Positions 1 through 7,958 of a stretch of DNA of 64,000 nucleotides are shown here, one piece after another (position 1 is the stretch's first letter; each line of letters opens with the position of its first letter). A program made the position numbers and the translations under genes. The notes beneath the pieces were generated by a model that saw nothing but the letters and a program-made list of their open reading frames with translations, was not told where the DNA came from and made no database searches. The stretch is taken from positions 67,191-131,190 of the forward strand of contig CAYXDO010000007.1 of NCBI GenBank assembly GCA_964463485.1. Direction: 5' to 3'. This DNA is from CAYXDO01 sp964463485. GTDB lineage: Bacteria > Myxococcota > Kuafuiibacteriia > Kuafuiibacteriales > Kuafuiibacteriaceae.

Positions 1-233
1 GTGTGCTGCTCCGACCGGCTCGCCCGGGAACGGGCGTCATCGCAGGTGGTCCCGTGCGTGCCGTGCTCGAGTCCGCCGGCGTGCGCGACATTCTCACGAA
101 GTCGCTTGGCACTTCGAACAAACACAACGTCGTCAACGCGACCGTCGACGCCCTCAAACGGCTCACCACGCCGCGTGTGGCCGCCGAGCGGCGCGGCATC
201 CACGAGGAGAGGCTCCGCGCCGCCGAGGCGTGA
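1..233 (+). CDS. rpsE: 30S ribosomal protein S5, C-terminal part (cut by window edge)
   Basis: The last 76 residues of S5 are present; the start lies left of the window, so the GTG at position 3 is an internal codon. The fragment has the typical S5 C-terminal fold, with GTGVIAGGPVRAVLESAG followed by the helix around SLGTSNKHNVVNATVDALK. S5 sits in the small subunit near the decoding site and mRNA entry channel. It ends 15 bases before rpmD, as expected for the spc operon, and is presumably co-transcribed with the genes downstream. Confidence 0.96.
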   Translation, partial: VLLRPARPGTGVIAGGPVRAVLESAGVRDILTKSLGTSNKHNVVNATVDALKRLTTPRVAAERRGIHEERLRAAEA

Positions 234-248
234 GCTGAGGAGAACGAG

Positions 249-485
249 ATGGCCAGCCTCATCAAGGTCACGCTCAAGCGGAGCACCGGCAAGTGCATCG
301 AGCGGCAACGCGCGACGCTCCTCGGACTCGGCTTGAAGCGCCGCGGAGACACCAAGGTCTTGAAAGACAGCGTCCCGGTCCGGGGCATGATCCTCAAGAT
401 GCAGCACATGCTCGTCGTCGAGCGTTTCGATGGCGACGATTCACTACGTGACAGCGCGCGGCTTCGCGCCGAGCGCGCAGGCTGA
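249..485 (+). CDS. rpmD: 50S ribosomal protein L30
   Basis: This 78-residue protein begins MASLIKVTLKRSTGKC and contains the L30 core with LGLKRRGDTKVLKDSVPVRGMI. Bacterial L30 is usually about 60 residues; this one has some 15-18 extra charged residues at the C-terminus, ending RDSARLRAERAG. An AGGAG ribosome binding site lies just before the ATG. It sits between rpsE and rplO, the standard spc operon order, and is a structural protein of the large subunit. Confidence 0.94.
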   Translation: MASLIKVTLKRSTGKCIERQRATLLGLGLKRRGDTKVLKDSVPVRGMILKMQHMLVVERFDGDDSLRDSARLRAERAG

Positions 486-558
486 GCTGGGCCGATCGGA
501 ATGAACTCCGATCTCCAGTTGAGCTGATTGCATTTTTTCGAACGAGTCGAGGAACGAC

Positions 559-1077
559 ATGAGTGGCGAGCTGAGCAGACTCAAGGGCCCGGACGGTGCG
601 AACCGTCCGAAGATGGTGAAGGGCCGCGGGCACAACGGCGGCAAAGGCAAGACCGCAGGCCGCGGTAGCAAAGGCCAAAAAGCCCGAAAGTCCGGCCCCG
701 TTCGGCCCGGCTTCGAAGGCGGGCAGATGCCGATCCAGCGCCGAATGCCGAAGCGCGGCTTCGTCAGCATGAACCGAAAGGCGTGGACCGAGATCGCGCT
801 CTCCGAGCTCAACCGCTTCGATGATGGTGCGGTGGTCGATTTCGCTGCGTTCCGAACCAGCGGCCTCGCCAAAGGCGACACCGACGGCATCAAGATCCTA
901 GGCAACGGCGACGTGGAGAAGAAGCTCACCGTTCGCGTCAACCGGATCACGACGCGCGCCAAAGAGCGCATCGAGGCCAAAGGCGGCACCGTCGAGCTCG
1001 TTCCCGAGCCCAAGACCTGGGTCCGATCCAACAGCCGCGAAGCGCGGCGCGCGCAAAAGCGTGCTCCGGCCGTATAA
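559..1077 (+). CDS. rplO: 50S ribosomal protein L15
   Basis: This is a 172-residue L15. The glycine- and lysine-rich N-terminal extension (KGRGHNGGKGKTAGRGSKGQ) that threads into 23S rRNA is followed by the conserved FEGGQMPIQRRMPKRGF segment. The globular C-terminal half ends in a basic tail. It lies 73 bases after rpmD and 18 bases before secY. The tail after about residue 150 is slightly longer than in the E. coli protein (144 residues). Confidence 0.96.
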   Translation: MSGELSRLKGPDGANRPKMVKGRGHNGGKGKTAGRGSKGQKARKSGPVRPGFEGGQMPIQRRMPKRGFVSMNRKAWTEIALSELNRFDDGAVVDFAAFRTSGLAKGDTDGIKILGNGDVEKKLTVRVNRITTRAKERIEAKGGTVELVPEPKTWVRSNSREARRAQKRAPAV

Positions 1078-1095
1078 CCCATTCAAGGAGTCCAA

Positions 1096-2439
1096 ATGAC
1101 GGCGGCGTTCGGAAACATCGCGAAAGTCCCTGAGCTCCGGCAGCGCGTGCTCTTCACGCTCGCGATGCTCGCGGTCTACCGCCTCGGGATCTTCGTCACT
1201 ACTCCGGGCGTCGATCGCGCGCTCATGCAGGAGATCATCCAGCAGCAGGCGGGCACGCTCTTCGGCATGTTCAACATGTTCGTTGGCGGCGCGCTCGAGC
1301 GTGCGAGTGTCTTTTCGCTCGGCGTCATGCCGTACATCTCGTCGAGCATCATCATTCAGATCTTGACCGTCGTGATCCCGACGCTCGAGCGCCTCTCCAA
1401 GGAAGGCGAGGCGGGCCGACGCAAGATCAATCAGTACACGCGCTACGGAACCATCCTGATCGCCGCCGTTCAGGGTTCGGTCATCGCGATCAACCTCGAG
1501 CAGCAGAACTTCAACGGCCAGCCCGTGGTCAACGATCCAGGGCTCGTCTTCAAGGTCGTCACCGTCCTGTCGCTCACTGCCGGTACCGCGTTCATCATGT
1601 GGCTCGGCGAGCAGATCACCGAGCGCGGGATTGGCAACGGCATGTCGATGATCATCTTCGCGGGCATCGTGGCCGATCTGATCCCGGCGCTCTACCAGTC
1701 CACGCTCTTGATGCAACAAGAGGTCCTTCAGCCGATCACGATGTTGTTCTTGGCCGGCCTGGCGGTCATCGCGACGGGCTTCGTGGTCTTCATGGAGCGG
1801 GCTCAGCGTCGCATCCCCGTGCAGTACAGCAAGCGAGTGGTAGGCCGGAAGCAGTACGCCGGGCAGTCCACGCACCTGCCCCTGCGTGTGAATACTTCGG
1901 GTGTGATTCCGCCGATCTTCGCCTCCTCGTTGCTCGTGTTTCCTGCGACGATCGCGCAGTTTCTTCCGGAGTCACGTGCGGTCTCCACGCTGACGACCGC
2001 GCTGAATCCGACCGAGTGGTCCTACAACGTGATCTACGTCGGGCTGATCTTGTTCTTCGCCTACTTCTACACGGCGGTGACGTTCAACCCGGTCGACGTG
2101 GCGGACAACTTGAAGAAGTACGGCGGCTACATTCCGGGCGTTCGGCCCGGGAAGCAGACCGCGGAGTACATCGAGCGCGTGCTCACGCGCATCACCACGG
2201 GTGGGGCGCTTTACATCGCCACCGTCTGTGTGTTGCCGAACGCGTTGCTCGCGCAGCAAGGACAGCTCCCGTTTGCGTTTGGTGGCACCGCTCTGTTGAT
2301 CGTGGTCGGCGTCGCGCTCGACACGGTTCAGCAGATCGAGGGTCATCTCATCACCCGTAACTACGAAGGCTTCGCCGGGCCGAACATGCGGATCCGCGGA
2401 CGTCGCGCCACGATGGGGCCTCAAGGCACGCCGACATGA
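1096..2439 (+). CDS. secY: Preprotein translocase subunit SecY
   Basis: This 447-residue polytopic membrane protein is the channel subunit of the SecYEG translocon. Recognisable family features are GIFVTTPGVDR near residue 32, LGVMPYISSSIIIQIL, the long cytoplasmic loop before GGYIPGVRPGKQT, and about ten hydrophobic segments. The ATG is preceded by AAGGAG. The stop overlaps the adk start in an ATGA arrangement, so the two genes are probably translationally coupled. Length matches the family. Confidence 0.97.
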   Translation: MTAAFGNIAKVPELRQRVLFTLAMLAVYRLGIFVTTPGVDRALMQEIIQQQAGTLFGMFNMFVGGALERASVFSLGVMPYISSSIIIQILTVVIPTLERLSKEGEAGRRKINQYTRYGTILIAAVQGSVIAINLEQQNFNGQPVVNDPGLVFKVVTVLSLTAGTAFIMWLGEQITERGIGNGMSMIIFAGIVADLIPALYQSTLLMQQEVLQPITMLFLAGLAVIATGFVVFMERAQRRIPVQYSKRVVGRKQYAGQSTHLPLRVNTSGVIPPIFASSLLVFPATIAQFLPESRAVSTLTTALNPTEWSYNVIYVGLILFFAYFYTAVTFNPVDVADNLKKYGGYIPGVRPGKQTAEYIERVLTRITTGGALYIATVCVLPNALLAQQGQLPFAFGGTALLIVVGVALDTVQQIEGHLITRNYEGFAGPNMRIRGRRATMGPQGTPT

Positions 2440-3083
2440 CGGGCAAGAACCTCATTCTGGTAGGGCCGCCGGGCTGCGGAAAGGGAACGCAGTCCGCGAG
2501 GCTCACGGCGACCTATGGGCTTCCGCAGATCTCCACAGGGGACATTCTCCGGCAGGCCGTGAAGGACAAGACGGCGCTAGGGCTCGAAGCCAAGGGCTTC
2601 ATGGACGCCGGAAAGCTCGTTCCCGACTCTCTCATTCTCCGTCTCATCGACGAGCGTTTTCGCCAGGGCCTTGGCGATCACGGTTTCGTGCTCGACGGAT
2701 TTCCGCGCACGCTCGCGCAGGCCGAGGCTCTCTCCGAGCTCCTCGAGAAACTCGGCCGGTCCATCACTCGTGTGTTCGTCTTCGACGTCCCAAAGGACGT
2801 CATCGTGGAGCGAATCTCGGGTCGACGATCGTGTGAGCAGTGCGGCAACGTCCACCACGTCCGCTTCTCTGCTCCCAAGAAGGACGGAGTCTGCGACCGT
2901 TGTGGCTCGGCCTTGGTGCAGCGGCCCGACGACACCGAGGAAAAAGTCAGGACGCGCCTGACGGCCTTCGACTCGCAGACCTCGGAAGTGATTCCGTACT
3001 ACGAAGCGAAGGGGATCGTGAGGCGTCTCGACGGAGACAGGCCTGCGGACGAAGTGTTCGCCGTGATTCAAGGAGCGCTCTAA
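2436..3083 (+). CDS. adk: Adenylate kinase, zinc-binding LID type
   Basis: This 215-residue enzyme interconverts ATP + AMP and 2 ADP. The P-loop GPPGCGKGT is at residues 10-18, and the nucleotide monophosphate motif DGFPRT is at 87-92. The LID domain carries four cysteines (C133, C136, C153, C156), which mark the zinc-structured long form rather than the His/Ser/Asp/Thr type of enterobacteria. It follows secY with a 4-base overlap. The usual next genes in many relatives, map and infA, are not found before rpmJ. Confidence 0.97.
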   Translation: MTGKNLILVGPPGCGKGTQSARLTATYGLPQISTGDILRQAVKDKTALGLEAKGFMDAGKLVPDSLILRLIDERFRQGLGDHGFVLDGFPRTLAQAEALSELLEKLGRSITRVFVFDVPKDVIVERISGRRSCEQCGNVHHVRFSAPKKDGVCDRCGSALVQRPDDTEEKVRTRLTAFDSQTSEVIPYYEAKGIVRRLDGDRPADEVFAVIQGAL

Positions 3084-3158
3084 GCGAAAGATCTTGGGCG
3101 GGCGAGGTCGCTGTGGTAGCAGACTCCCCCGTTTGATTGTGACTCGAGGATTGGTGCG

Positions 3159-3275
3159 ATGAAGGTTCGAGCGTCAGTGAAGGTGAGATGCACGAAGTGC
3201 AAAGTCGTGCGCAGAAAAGGTGTGCTCCGAGTGATCTGCAAAGACAACCCGCGGCACAAGCAGAGGCAGGGCTGA
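3159..3275 (+). CDS. rpmJ: 50S ribosomal protein L36
   Basis: This 38-residue gene reads MKVRASVKVRCTKCKVVRRK and then RVICKDNPRHKQRQG. The zinc ligands C11, C14, C27 and H33 are all present, so this is the C+ (zinc-binding) form of L36. It lies 75 bases after adk and 3 bases before rpsM. This is the normal junction between the spc and alpha operons, except that infA is missing upstream. Confidence 0.95.
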   Translation: MKVRASVKVRCTKCKVVRRKGVLRVICKDNPRHKQRQG

Positions 3276-3278
3276 ACG

Positions 3279-3647
3279 ATGGCTCGTATTGCAGGCGTCG
3301 ACCTCCCGAGAAACAAACAGATGGCCATCGCGCTGACCTACCTCTACGGCGTAGGTCGCAAGAACGCGAAGGACATCTTGGACAAGGCGAAGGTCGCTCA
3401 CGATCTCAACACGGACAAAGCGTCCGAGAACGACATGGCCCGCATCCGCGAAGTGCTCGAGTCCGACTACAAGGTCGAAGGCGATCTGCGTCGCGAGGTC
3501 GGCATGAACATCAAGCGGCTGATGGACCTCGGTTGCTACCGAGGCCTACGCCACCGGCGAAATCTCCCGGTGCGCGGTCAGCGAACTCACACCAATGCAC
3601 GTACGAGGAAGGGCCCCAAGAAGGGCGGCCTCAAGAAGAAGAAGTGA
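3279..3647 (+). CDS. rpsM: 30S ribosomal protein S13
   Basis: This 122-residue S13 begins MARIAGVDLPRNKQMAIALT. It has the helix-hairpin region around YGVGRKNAKDILDKA and the conserved C-terminal RGLRHRRNLPVRGQRTHTNARTRKG-type segment, followed by a lysine-rich tail that reaches the tRNA sites in the subunit head. It starts 3 bases after rpmJ and is followed after 20 bases by rpsK. This is standard alpha operon order. Confidence 0.97.
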   Translation: MARIAGVDLPRNKQMAIALTYLYGVGRKNAKDILDKAKVAHDLNTDKASENDMARIREVLESDYKVEGDLRREVGMNIKRLMDLGCYRGLRHRRNLPVRGQRTHTNARTRKGPKKGGLKKKK

Positions 3648-3667
3648 CGGCGGAGCGGTAAGAAGAC

Positions 3668-4051
3668 ATGTCTACGCGACAAAGTGCCAAGAAGGTCAAG
3701 AAGAGCGTCCCCACGGGCGTCTGTCACATCTTGGCCAGTTTCAACAACACCATCGTCACCATCACCGATCCGGCCGGCAACACGCTCTCGTGGAAGTCGT
3801 CCGGCTCGATGGGCTTTCGCGGGTCTCGTAAGTCGACTCCGTTCGCCGCGCAGGTGGCCGCCGATGAAGCGGTCAAGGCGGCCATGGAGCACGGGCTGCG
3901 CAGCGCGGTGGTCCTCGTCAAAGGTCCTGGCTCGGGCCGTGAGGCGGCGCTCCGAGCGCTCTCCGCGGCCGGAATCAAGATCATGTTGATCAAGGACGTC
4001 ACTCCGCTGCCCCACAACGGCTGCCGCCCGCCCAAGCGCCGGCGCGTCTGA
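3668..4051 (+). CDS. rpsK: 30S ribosomal protein S11
   Basis: This 127-residue S11 shows GVCHILASFNNTIVTITDPAGN, then SGSMGFRGSRKSTPFAAQVAA and the C-terminal HNGCRPPKRRRV that ends nearly all S11 proteins. It lies in the platform of the small subunit. In most bacteria with this operon rpsD follows; here only 84 non-coding bases separate rpsK from rpoA, so rpsD must be elsewhere. Confidence 0.97.
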   Translation: MSTRQSAKKVKKSVPTGVCHILASFNNTIVTITDPAGNTLSWKSSGSMGFRGSRKSTPFAAQVAADEAVKAAMEHGLRSAVVLVKGPGSGREAALRALSAAGIKIMLIKDVTPLPHNGCRPPKRRRV

Positions 4052-4135
4052 GCCGCGCCCGAAGAAAGACAAATCTCGTTCCACGCCGTGGTTGCGGTTC
4101 CGAGTCGGAGCCGAGTGGTGGCGTGAGGAGGAACA

Positions 4136-5143
4136 ATGGATCGCGAGGCATTCAGGAACTGGCGAGACCTCATCAAGCCCAAGGCTCTGATGGTGGACAA
4201 AGACTCGCTCACGAAGACCTACGGGAAGTTCTTTGCTGAACCTCTCGAGCGAGGCTTCGGCATCACGCTCGGCAACGCGCTTCGGCGTGTGCTGCTCTCT
4301 TCGCTTCAGGGCGCTGGCGTCACGTCGGTGAAGATCGAAGGCGCTCAGCACGAGTTCACGTCGCTCCCAGGCATCACCGAGGACGTCGCCGACATCATCC
4401 TCAACCTCAAGGCCCTGCTCATCAAAGCGAGCACCTACGAGTCTCGAACGATGCGCGTCGACAGGAAGGGTCCCTGCGTCGTTCGCGCAGGAGACATCGA
4501 GACCGACGCGGTCATCGAGATCCTCAACAAGGATCTCGTCATCGCCACGGTCGGTGAAGACGGCCATCTGAAGATGGAAATGGTGTGCCGAAAGGGGCGC
4601 GGCTACGTGCAGGCGGAGCGCAACAAGACCGCCAACATGCCCGAAGGCGCCATCCCGATCGACTCGATCTTCTCGCCCGTCAAGAAGGTCAACTATCACG
4701 TCACCAACGCACGCGTGGGGCAGCAGACCGACTACGATCGGCTCACCCTCGAAGTTTGGACCGACGGATCGATCAGCCCCGAAGACGCGGTCGCCTTCGC
4801 GGCCAAGATCGTCAAAGACCAGCTCTCGATCTTCATCAACTTCGAAGAAGACGTGGAGCCCGAGATTCCAATCGCGCCCGAGCCGGAGGCTCCGTTCAAC
4901 GAGAACCTCCTGCGCACGGTCGACGAGCTCGAGCTTTCGGTGCGTTCGGCGAACTGCCTCGCCAACGCGAACATCAAGTACATCGGCGATCTCGTTCAGA
5001 AGACCGAGAGCGAAATGCTGAAGACCAAAAACTTCGGCCGCAAGTCGCTGAAAGAGATCAAGGAGATCCTCGCGGAGATGGGTCTGTCGCTCGGCATGAA
5101 GCTCGACAGCTGGCCTCCCAAGGAGATCCAGAAGGGGTCCTGA
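4136..5143 (+). CDS. rpoA: DNA-directed RNA polymerase subunit alpha
   Basis: This 335-residue subunit scaffolds RNA polymerase assembly. The N-terminal domain (about 1-235) contains the dimer motif GFGITLGNALRRVLLSSL, and a linker follows. The C-terminal DNA- and activator-binding domain (about 260-320) has the helix-hairpin-helix region with LKTKNFGRKSLKEIKEIL. A good GAGGAG ribosome binding site precedes the ATG. It is 3 bases upstream of rplQ. Confidence 0.98.
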   Translation: MDREAFRNWRDLIKPKALMVDKDSLTKTYGKFFAEPLERGFGITLGNALRRVLLSSLQGAGVTSVKIEGAQHEFTSLPGITEDVADIILNLKALLIKASTYESRTMRVDRKGPCVVRAGDIETDAVIEILNKDLVIATVGEDGHLKMEMVCRKGRGYVQAERNKTANMPEGAIPIDSIFSPVKKVNYHVTNARVGQQTDYDRLTLEVWTDGSISPEDAVAFAAKIVKDQLSIFINFEEDVEPEIPIAPEPEAPFNENLLRTVDELELSVRSANCLANANIKYIGDLVQKTESEMLKTKNFGRKSLKEIKEILAEMGLSLGMKLDSWPPKEIQKGS

Positions 5144-5146
5144 GCC

Positions 5147-5569
5147 ATGCGTCACCTCCGTTCCGGAAGAAAGTTTTCGCGGACCGCGTCTCACCGACGC
5201 GCGCTCTTTGCGAACCTCACCAACGCGCTGATCGCACACGAGGCGATCACGACGACCGAGGCGAAGGCCAAGAGTCTGCGTGGCTACGCCGAGAAGCTCA
5301 TCACGATGGGCAAGCGCGCGCGCAAGGTGGATCTCGCGAAGAAGGGCGCCATGAAGCGCGTCGCCTACTCGCGCCTGCGTGATCGCGGCGCCGTCGAGCA
5401 GATCTTCGGACCGCTCGCGGAGCGCTACGCGAGCCGCAACGGCGGTTACACGCGGATCTACAAGCTCGGCCCGCGCAACGGCGACAACGCGCCCATGGCG
5501 ATCATCGAGCTCGTCGATCGGCCGGTTCGTGCTGAGCCCGTCGCCGCGCCCCAGACGCCCGAATCCTGA
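5147..5569 (+). CDS. rplQ: 50S ribosomal protein L17
   Basis: This 140-residue L17 begins MRHLRSGRKFSRTASHRRAL, followed by the LTNALIAHEAITTTEAKAK segment. The conserved RNGGYTRIYKLGPRNGDNAPM is followed by an about 25-residue C-terminal extension. It is the last gene of the alpha operon. Downstream comes a non-coding stretch containing a palindromic repeat element, which may contribute to 3' end formation. Confidence 0.97.
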   Translation: MRHLRSGRKFSRTASHRRALFANLTNALIAHEAITTTEAKAKSLRGYAEKLITMGKRARKVDLAKKGAMKRVAYSRLRDRGAVEQIFGPLAERYASRNGGYTRIYKLGPRNGDNAPMAIIELVDRPVRAEPVAAPQTPES

Positions 5570-5586
5570 TCCTCCGTGCCCTGGGA

Positions 5587-5607
5587 GCGCAGGCATCTTG
5601 CCTGCGC
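5587..5607. repeat. Palindromic repeat element GCGCAGGCA-TCT-TGCCTGCGC
   Basis: This is a perfect 9-bp inverted repeat with a 3-base loop, 18 bases after the rplQ stop. A closely related copy (GCAGGCA-TTT-TGCCTGC) is at 58992-59008 in a comparable position, and both are preceded by a GGGA/GGGGA tract. It looks like a dispersed REP-like element. It lacks a T-tract, so a role as a terminator hairpin is possible but weak. Confidence 0.6.
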
Positions 5608-5972
5608 GTAGGTTCGCGGACTCTCTGCGGCGAGCGAGGATGGCGCGGCCTTCGCGCACATTGCATCCATCGGAATGCAAATCATGCATCGCGGAGCGCT
5701 CGAGCTCCCACGATCTCGTCGATTTCGTCGCTGCTGAAGAGTGAGATCGCCAACCGCATCCGTTCGAGTTAGGAGCTCGAGTTGGGAGCCCGACCGGTGG
5801 CTCGCGCTGCGCTCGCGCCAAACGCCCGTCCTGACGTCTGCGCTTGCTCGTGAGGGCGACCACAAAGAATCCAGACCCTACCCGCGCGTCGGAACATGCG
5901 ATACACAGACGAAGCCAAACGAGGGTACGCGGGCCGAAATCATGGTCCCCGAGACTCGAAGGAGAAGAACAG
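5608..5972. other. Intergenic region without a recognisable gene
   Basis: Together with the palindrome just upstream, this forms a 403-base gap between the alpha operon and the envelope island. No frame has protein-like composition or a usable start with a ribosome binding site. A long open frame on the minus strand runs through the whole region and over the ribosomal genes, but it is a GC-driven shadow. The gap presumably holds the promoter of the downstream lipoprotein gene; I could not pick a convincing -35/-10 pair. Confidence 0.5.
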
Positions 5973-6554
5973 ATGAAACGGATTCTAATTTCATTGGCCT
6001 TGACCATGCCCTTCGTGGCCTGCGGTGGCGGCGGCACGGCCTCAGGGCCGCTTGATCCGCACGGACCGGTCGTCGAGTACCCCGAGTGGGTCAACAAGGG
6101 CTCCGGCGCTTTCGGCGGCGAGACCAAAATCTTTTACGGTGTGGGTTCCGCCTCCGGAATCAAAAACACGTCCTTGCTCCGATCGACCTCCGAGAACCGC
6201 GCACGCAGCGAGATCGGCAAGACCTTCGAGGTCTACACCGCGTCGCTCATGAAGGACTTCCAGCAGTCGATCACCGCCGGTGACTTCTCGGCCAGCTCCG
6301 AGGAGCAGCTCGTGTCGAACGCCGTGAAGACGTTCTCTGCGCAGACCTTGAACGGCGTCCAAATCGTCGATCATTGGATTCACCCGGTGAGCGGCGAGAT
6401 GTTCGCGCTCGCGCGCCTCGACATCGCCGGCTTCATGGATCAGCTCGAGAAGGCCAAGGAGCTTTCCGAGAAGGTCAAGGAGCAAGTGAAGAAGTCCGCC
6501 GCCAAGGCCTTCGCGGACCTCGAGGCTGAAGAGGCCAAGCGCGCCGACCAGTGA
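5973..6554 (+). CDS. LPP20-like lipoprotein (first copy)
   Basis: This is a 193-residue predicted lipoprotein. The start was placed at ATG 5973 because of AAGGAG upstream and because it gives a short signal peptide ending in the lipobox FVAC with Cys17. The mature part has YPEWVNKGS, GVGSASGIKN and a helical segment ENRARSEIGKTFEVYTASLM, matching the LPP20/FlgP-type lipoprotein domain (inference from motifs). It ends in a charged coiled coil (about 150-193). It is strikingly similar to the first domain of the lipoprotein at 11577-13235, so the island contains a duplication. Function is unknown; it probably sits at the outer membrane. Confidence 0.8.
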   Translation: MKRILISLALTMPFVACGGGGTASGPLDPHGPVVEYPEWVNKGSGAFGGETKIFYGVGSASGIKNTSLLRSTSENRARSEIGKTFEVYTASLMKDFQQSITAGDFSASSEEQLVSNAVKTFSAQTLNGVQIVDHWIHPVSGEMFALARLDIAGFMDQLEKAKELSEKVKEQVKKSAAKAFADLEAEEAKRADQ

Positions 6555-6574
6555 TCGGACCGATCTGAAGCACG

Positions 6575-6614
6575 AAAGGGGGGCGACCGGCTGCGCGCGG
6601 GTCGCCCCTTTCTT
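6575..6614 (+). terminator. Probable intrinsic terminator after the first LPP20-like gene
   Basis: A GC-rich hairpin is formed by AAAGGGGGGCGACC and GGGTCGCCCCTTT around a loop of about ten bases, with a T-rich stretch TTTCTTCGTT after it. It lies 20 bases after the stop of the lipoprotein gene. This suggests that the following protease gene has its own promoter in the 80 bases before 6695. Confidence 0.65.
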
Positions 6615-6694
6615 CGTTGTAGGATGATTTGAACACACGACGGGCCTTCAGCGTCCAAGACCCGTCCTGAACCGAAGGACGTCGGAGTCACGTC

Positions 6695-7927
6695 ATGCGA
6701 ATCAAAGGTCTATTCCCAGCCCGCGCGCTGGTGGCGAGCCTCCTGGCGAGCGTCGCCTTCCTCTCGTCTCCTGCTTTTGCCGAAGACGGCGAGCTCTCTC
6801 CGCGCGACATCTACAAAAGCTACGGCAAGGCGGTCGTCCTGGTCTTTGCGACCGACGGGTCCGCTCAGGGCAGCGCGGGCACCGGCTCCATCATCACCAA
6901 GGACGGTCAGATCATCACGAACGCGCACGTCGTCTCCAAGGAAGGCAAGGCCTACCAAAAGGTCTTCATCTACCTGAAGCCCGATCAGCTCGTCGGGTCC
7001 ATGCAGGACGACCTCAAGCAGCGCCACGAAGTGAAGATCGTCGACATCGACGAGAACCTCGACCTCGCGCTCCTGAAGATGAAGCAGCCGCCCGCCGATC
7101 TCACCGTCCTACAGTTCGGAGATCCGGCCAAGGTCGAGATCGGCGAGCCGGTGGTGGCCATCGGCCACCCCGAGACGGCCGGCCTTTGGACGATGACGCG
7201 CGGCGTGATCTCGAGCGTCGTGAAGGACTTTCAAGGTGTGCCGGGCAAAGACATCTTCCAGACCGACGCCTCGGTGAACCGCGGCAACTCGGGCGGGCCG
7301 TTGATCGACACGAGCGGTCACCTCGTCGGCATCAACACCTCGATCTCCCGTCGTGCCAACGACGGCCTTGCGATCACGGGCATCAACTTCAGCCTCAAGA
7401 GCTCCGTGCCCGTGGCGTGGATGAAGCGTCGCGATCTGTTGGCGCTCAACTTTGCGCAGCCTGGAGCTCGCTCCCGTGTGCCCGACACTGCGATCGCCCA
7501 GGCCGAGCCCCAAAAGGAGCCCAAGAGCGCAGCTCCGGCCGCGCCTGCCGCGGTCGAAAAGCCCGCCGCCAAGGAGAGCAAGTCGTACACCGTCAAGGCC
7601 GAGGACGGCGCCGGCGAGATCGTCGTGCATGAGCCCGAGGCCGGTGAAGAGGTTGCGGACGTGGGTTGGGACACCGGGAGCGACACCAACGTGTCCTCGG
7701 GTCGCGCGATCAAGGACGGTAAGGGCAAGACGGCCGACAAGCCCAAGAAGGCCGCGCCCTCCGTGCTGACCAAGCGCCGCCCCTACAAGCTCGACAGCTT
7801 CGTCGAAGCGCGTATCAAGGAGATCAAGGCGCTCGAGAACATGATGGAAGAGATGGAGAACGAGCTCGAGCAACGCACCGGTGGCAACCGCAAGAAGCCC
7901 AGCACCAAGGGCAATGGTCTTTGGTGA
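6695..7927 (+). CDS. Periplasmic trypsin-like (S1C, HtrA-type) serine protease without PDZ domain
   Basis: This 410-residue protein has a Sec signal peptide (about 1-29, cut after AFA). The trypsin-like domain has the full triad: H78 in TNAHVV, D123 in NLDLALLK and S199 in NRGNSGGP. HtrA/DegP enzymes normally carry PDZ domains after the protease domain. None is recognisable here; instead there is an Ala/Pro/Lys-rich linker (about 270-300), an acidic stretch and a C-terminal helix around LENMMEEMENELEQR likely to form a coiled coil. It lies between lipoprotein and CsgG-like genes, which suggests an envelope quality-control or processing role (inference). Confidence 0.87.
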   Translation: MRIKGLFPARALVASLLASVAFLSSPAFAEDGELSPRDIYKSYGKAVVLVFATDGSAQGSAGTGSIITKDGQIITNAHVVSKEGKAYQKVFIYLKPDQLVGSMQDDLKQRHEVKIVDIDENLDLALLKMKQPPADLTVLQFGDPAKVEIGEPVVAIGHPETAGLWTMTRGVISSVVKDFQGVPGKDIFQTDASVNRGNSGGPLIDTSGHLVGINTSISRRANDGLAITGINFSLKSSVPVAWMKRRDLLALNFAQPGARSRVPDTAIAQAEPQKEPKSAAPAAPAAVEKPAAKESKSYTVKAEDGAGEIVVHEPEAGEEVADVGWDTGSDTNVSSGRAIKDGKGKTADKPKKAAPSVLTKRRPYKLDSFVEARIKEIKALENMMEEMENELEQRTGGNRKKPSTKGNGLW

Positions 7928-7958
7928 TCAAACTTTCTTCTCCTCTTCGGAGCTCCCC

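Noticed and set aside
3587..6127. Long open frame on the minus strand (about 846 residues) opposite the rpsM-rplQ genes
   Set aside because: It lies exactly opposite well-supported ribosomal genes, has skewed Arg/Gly/His composition and no family similarity, so it is a GC-driven shadow.
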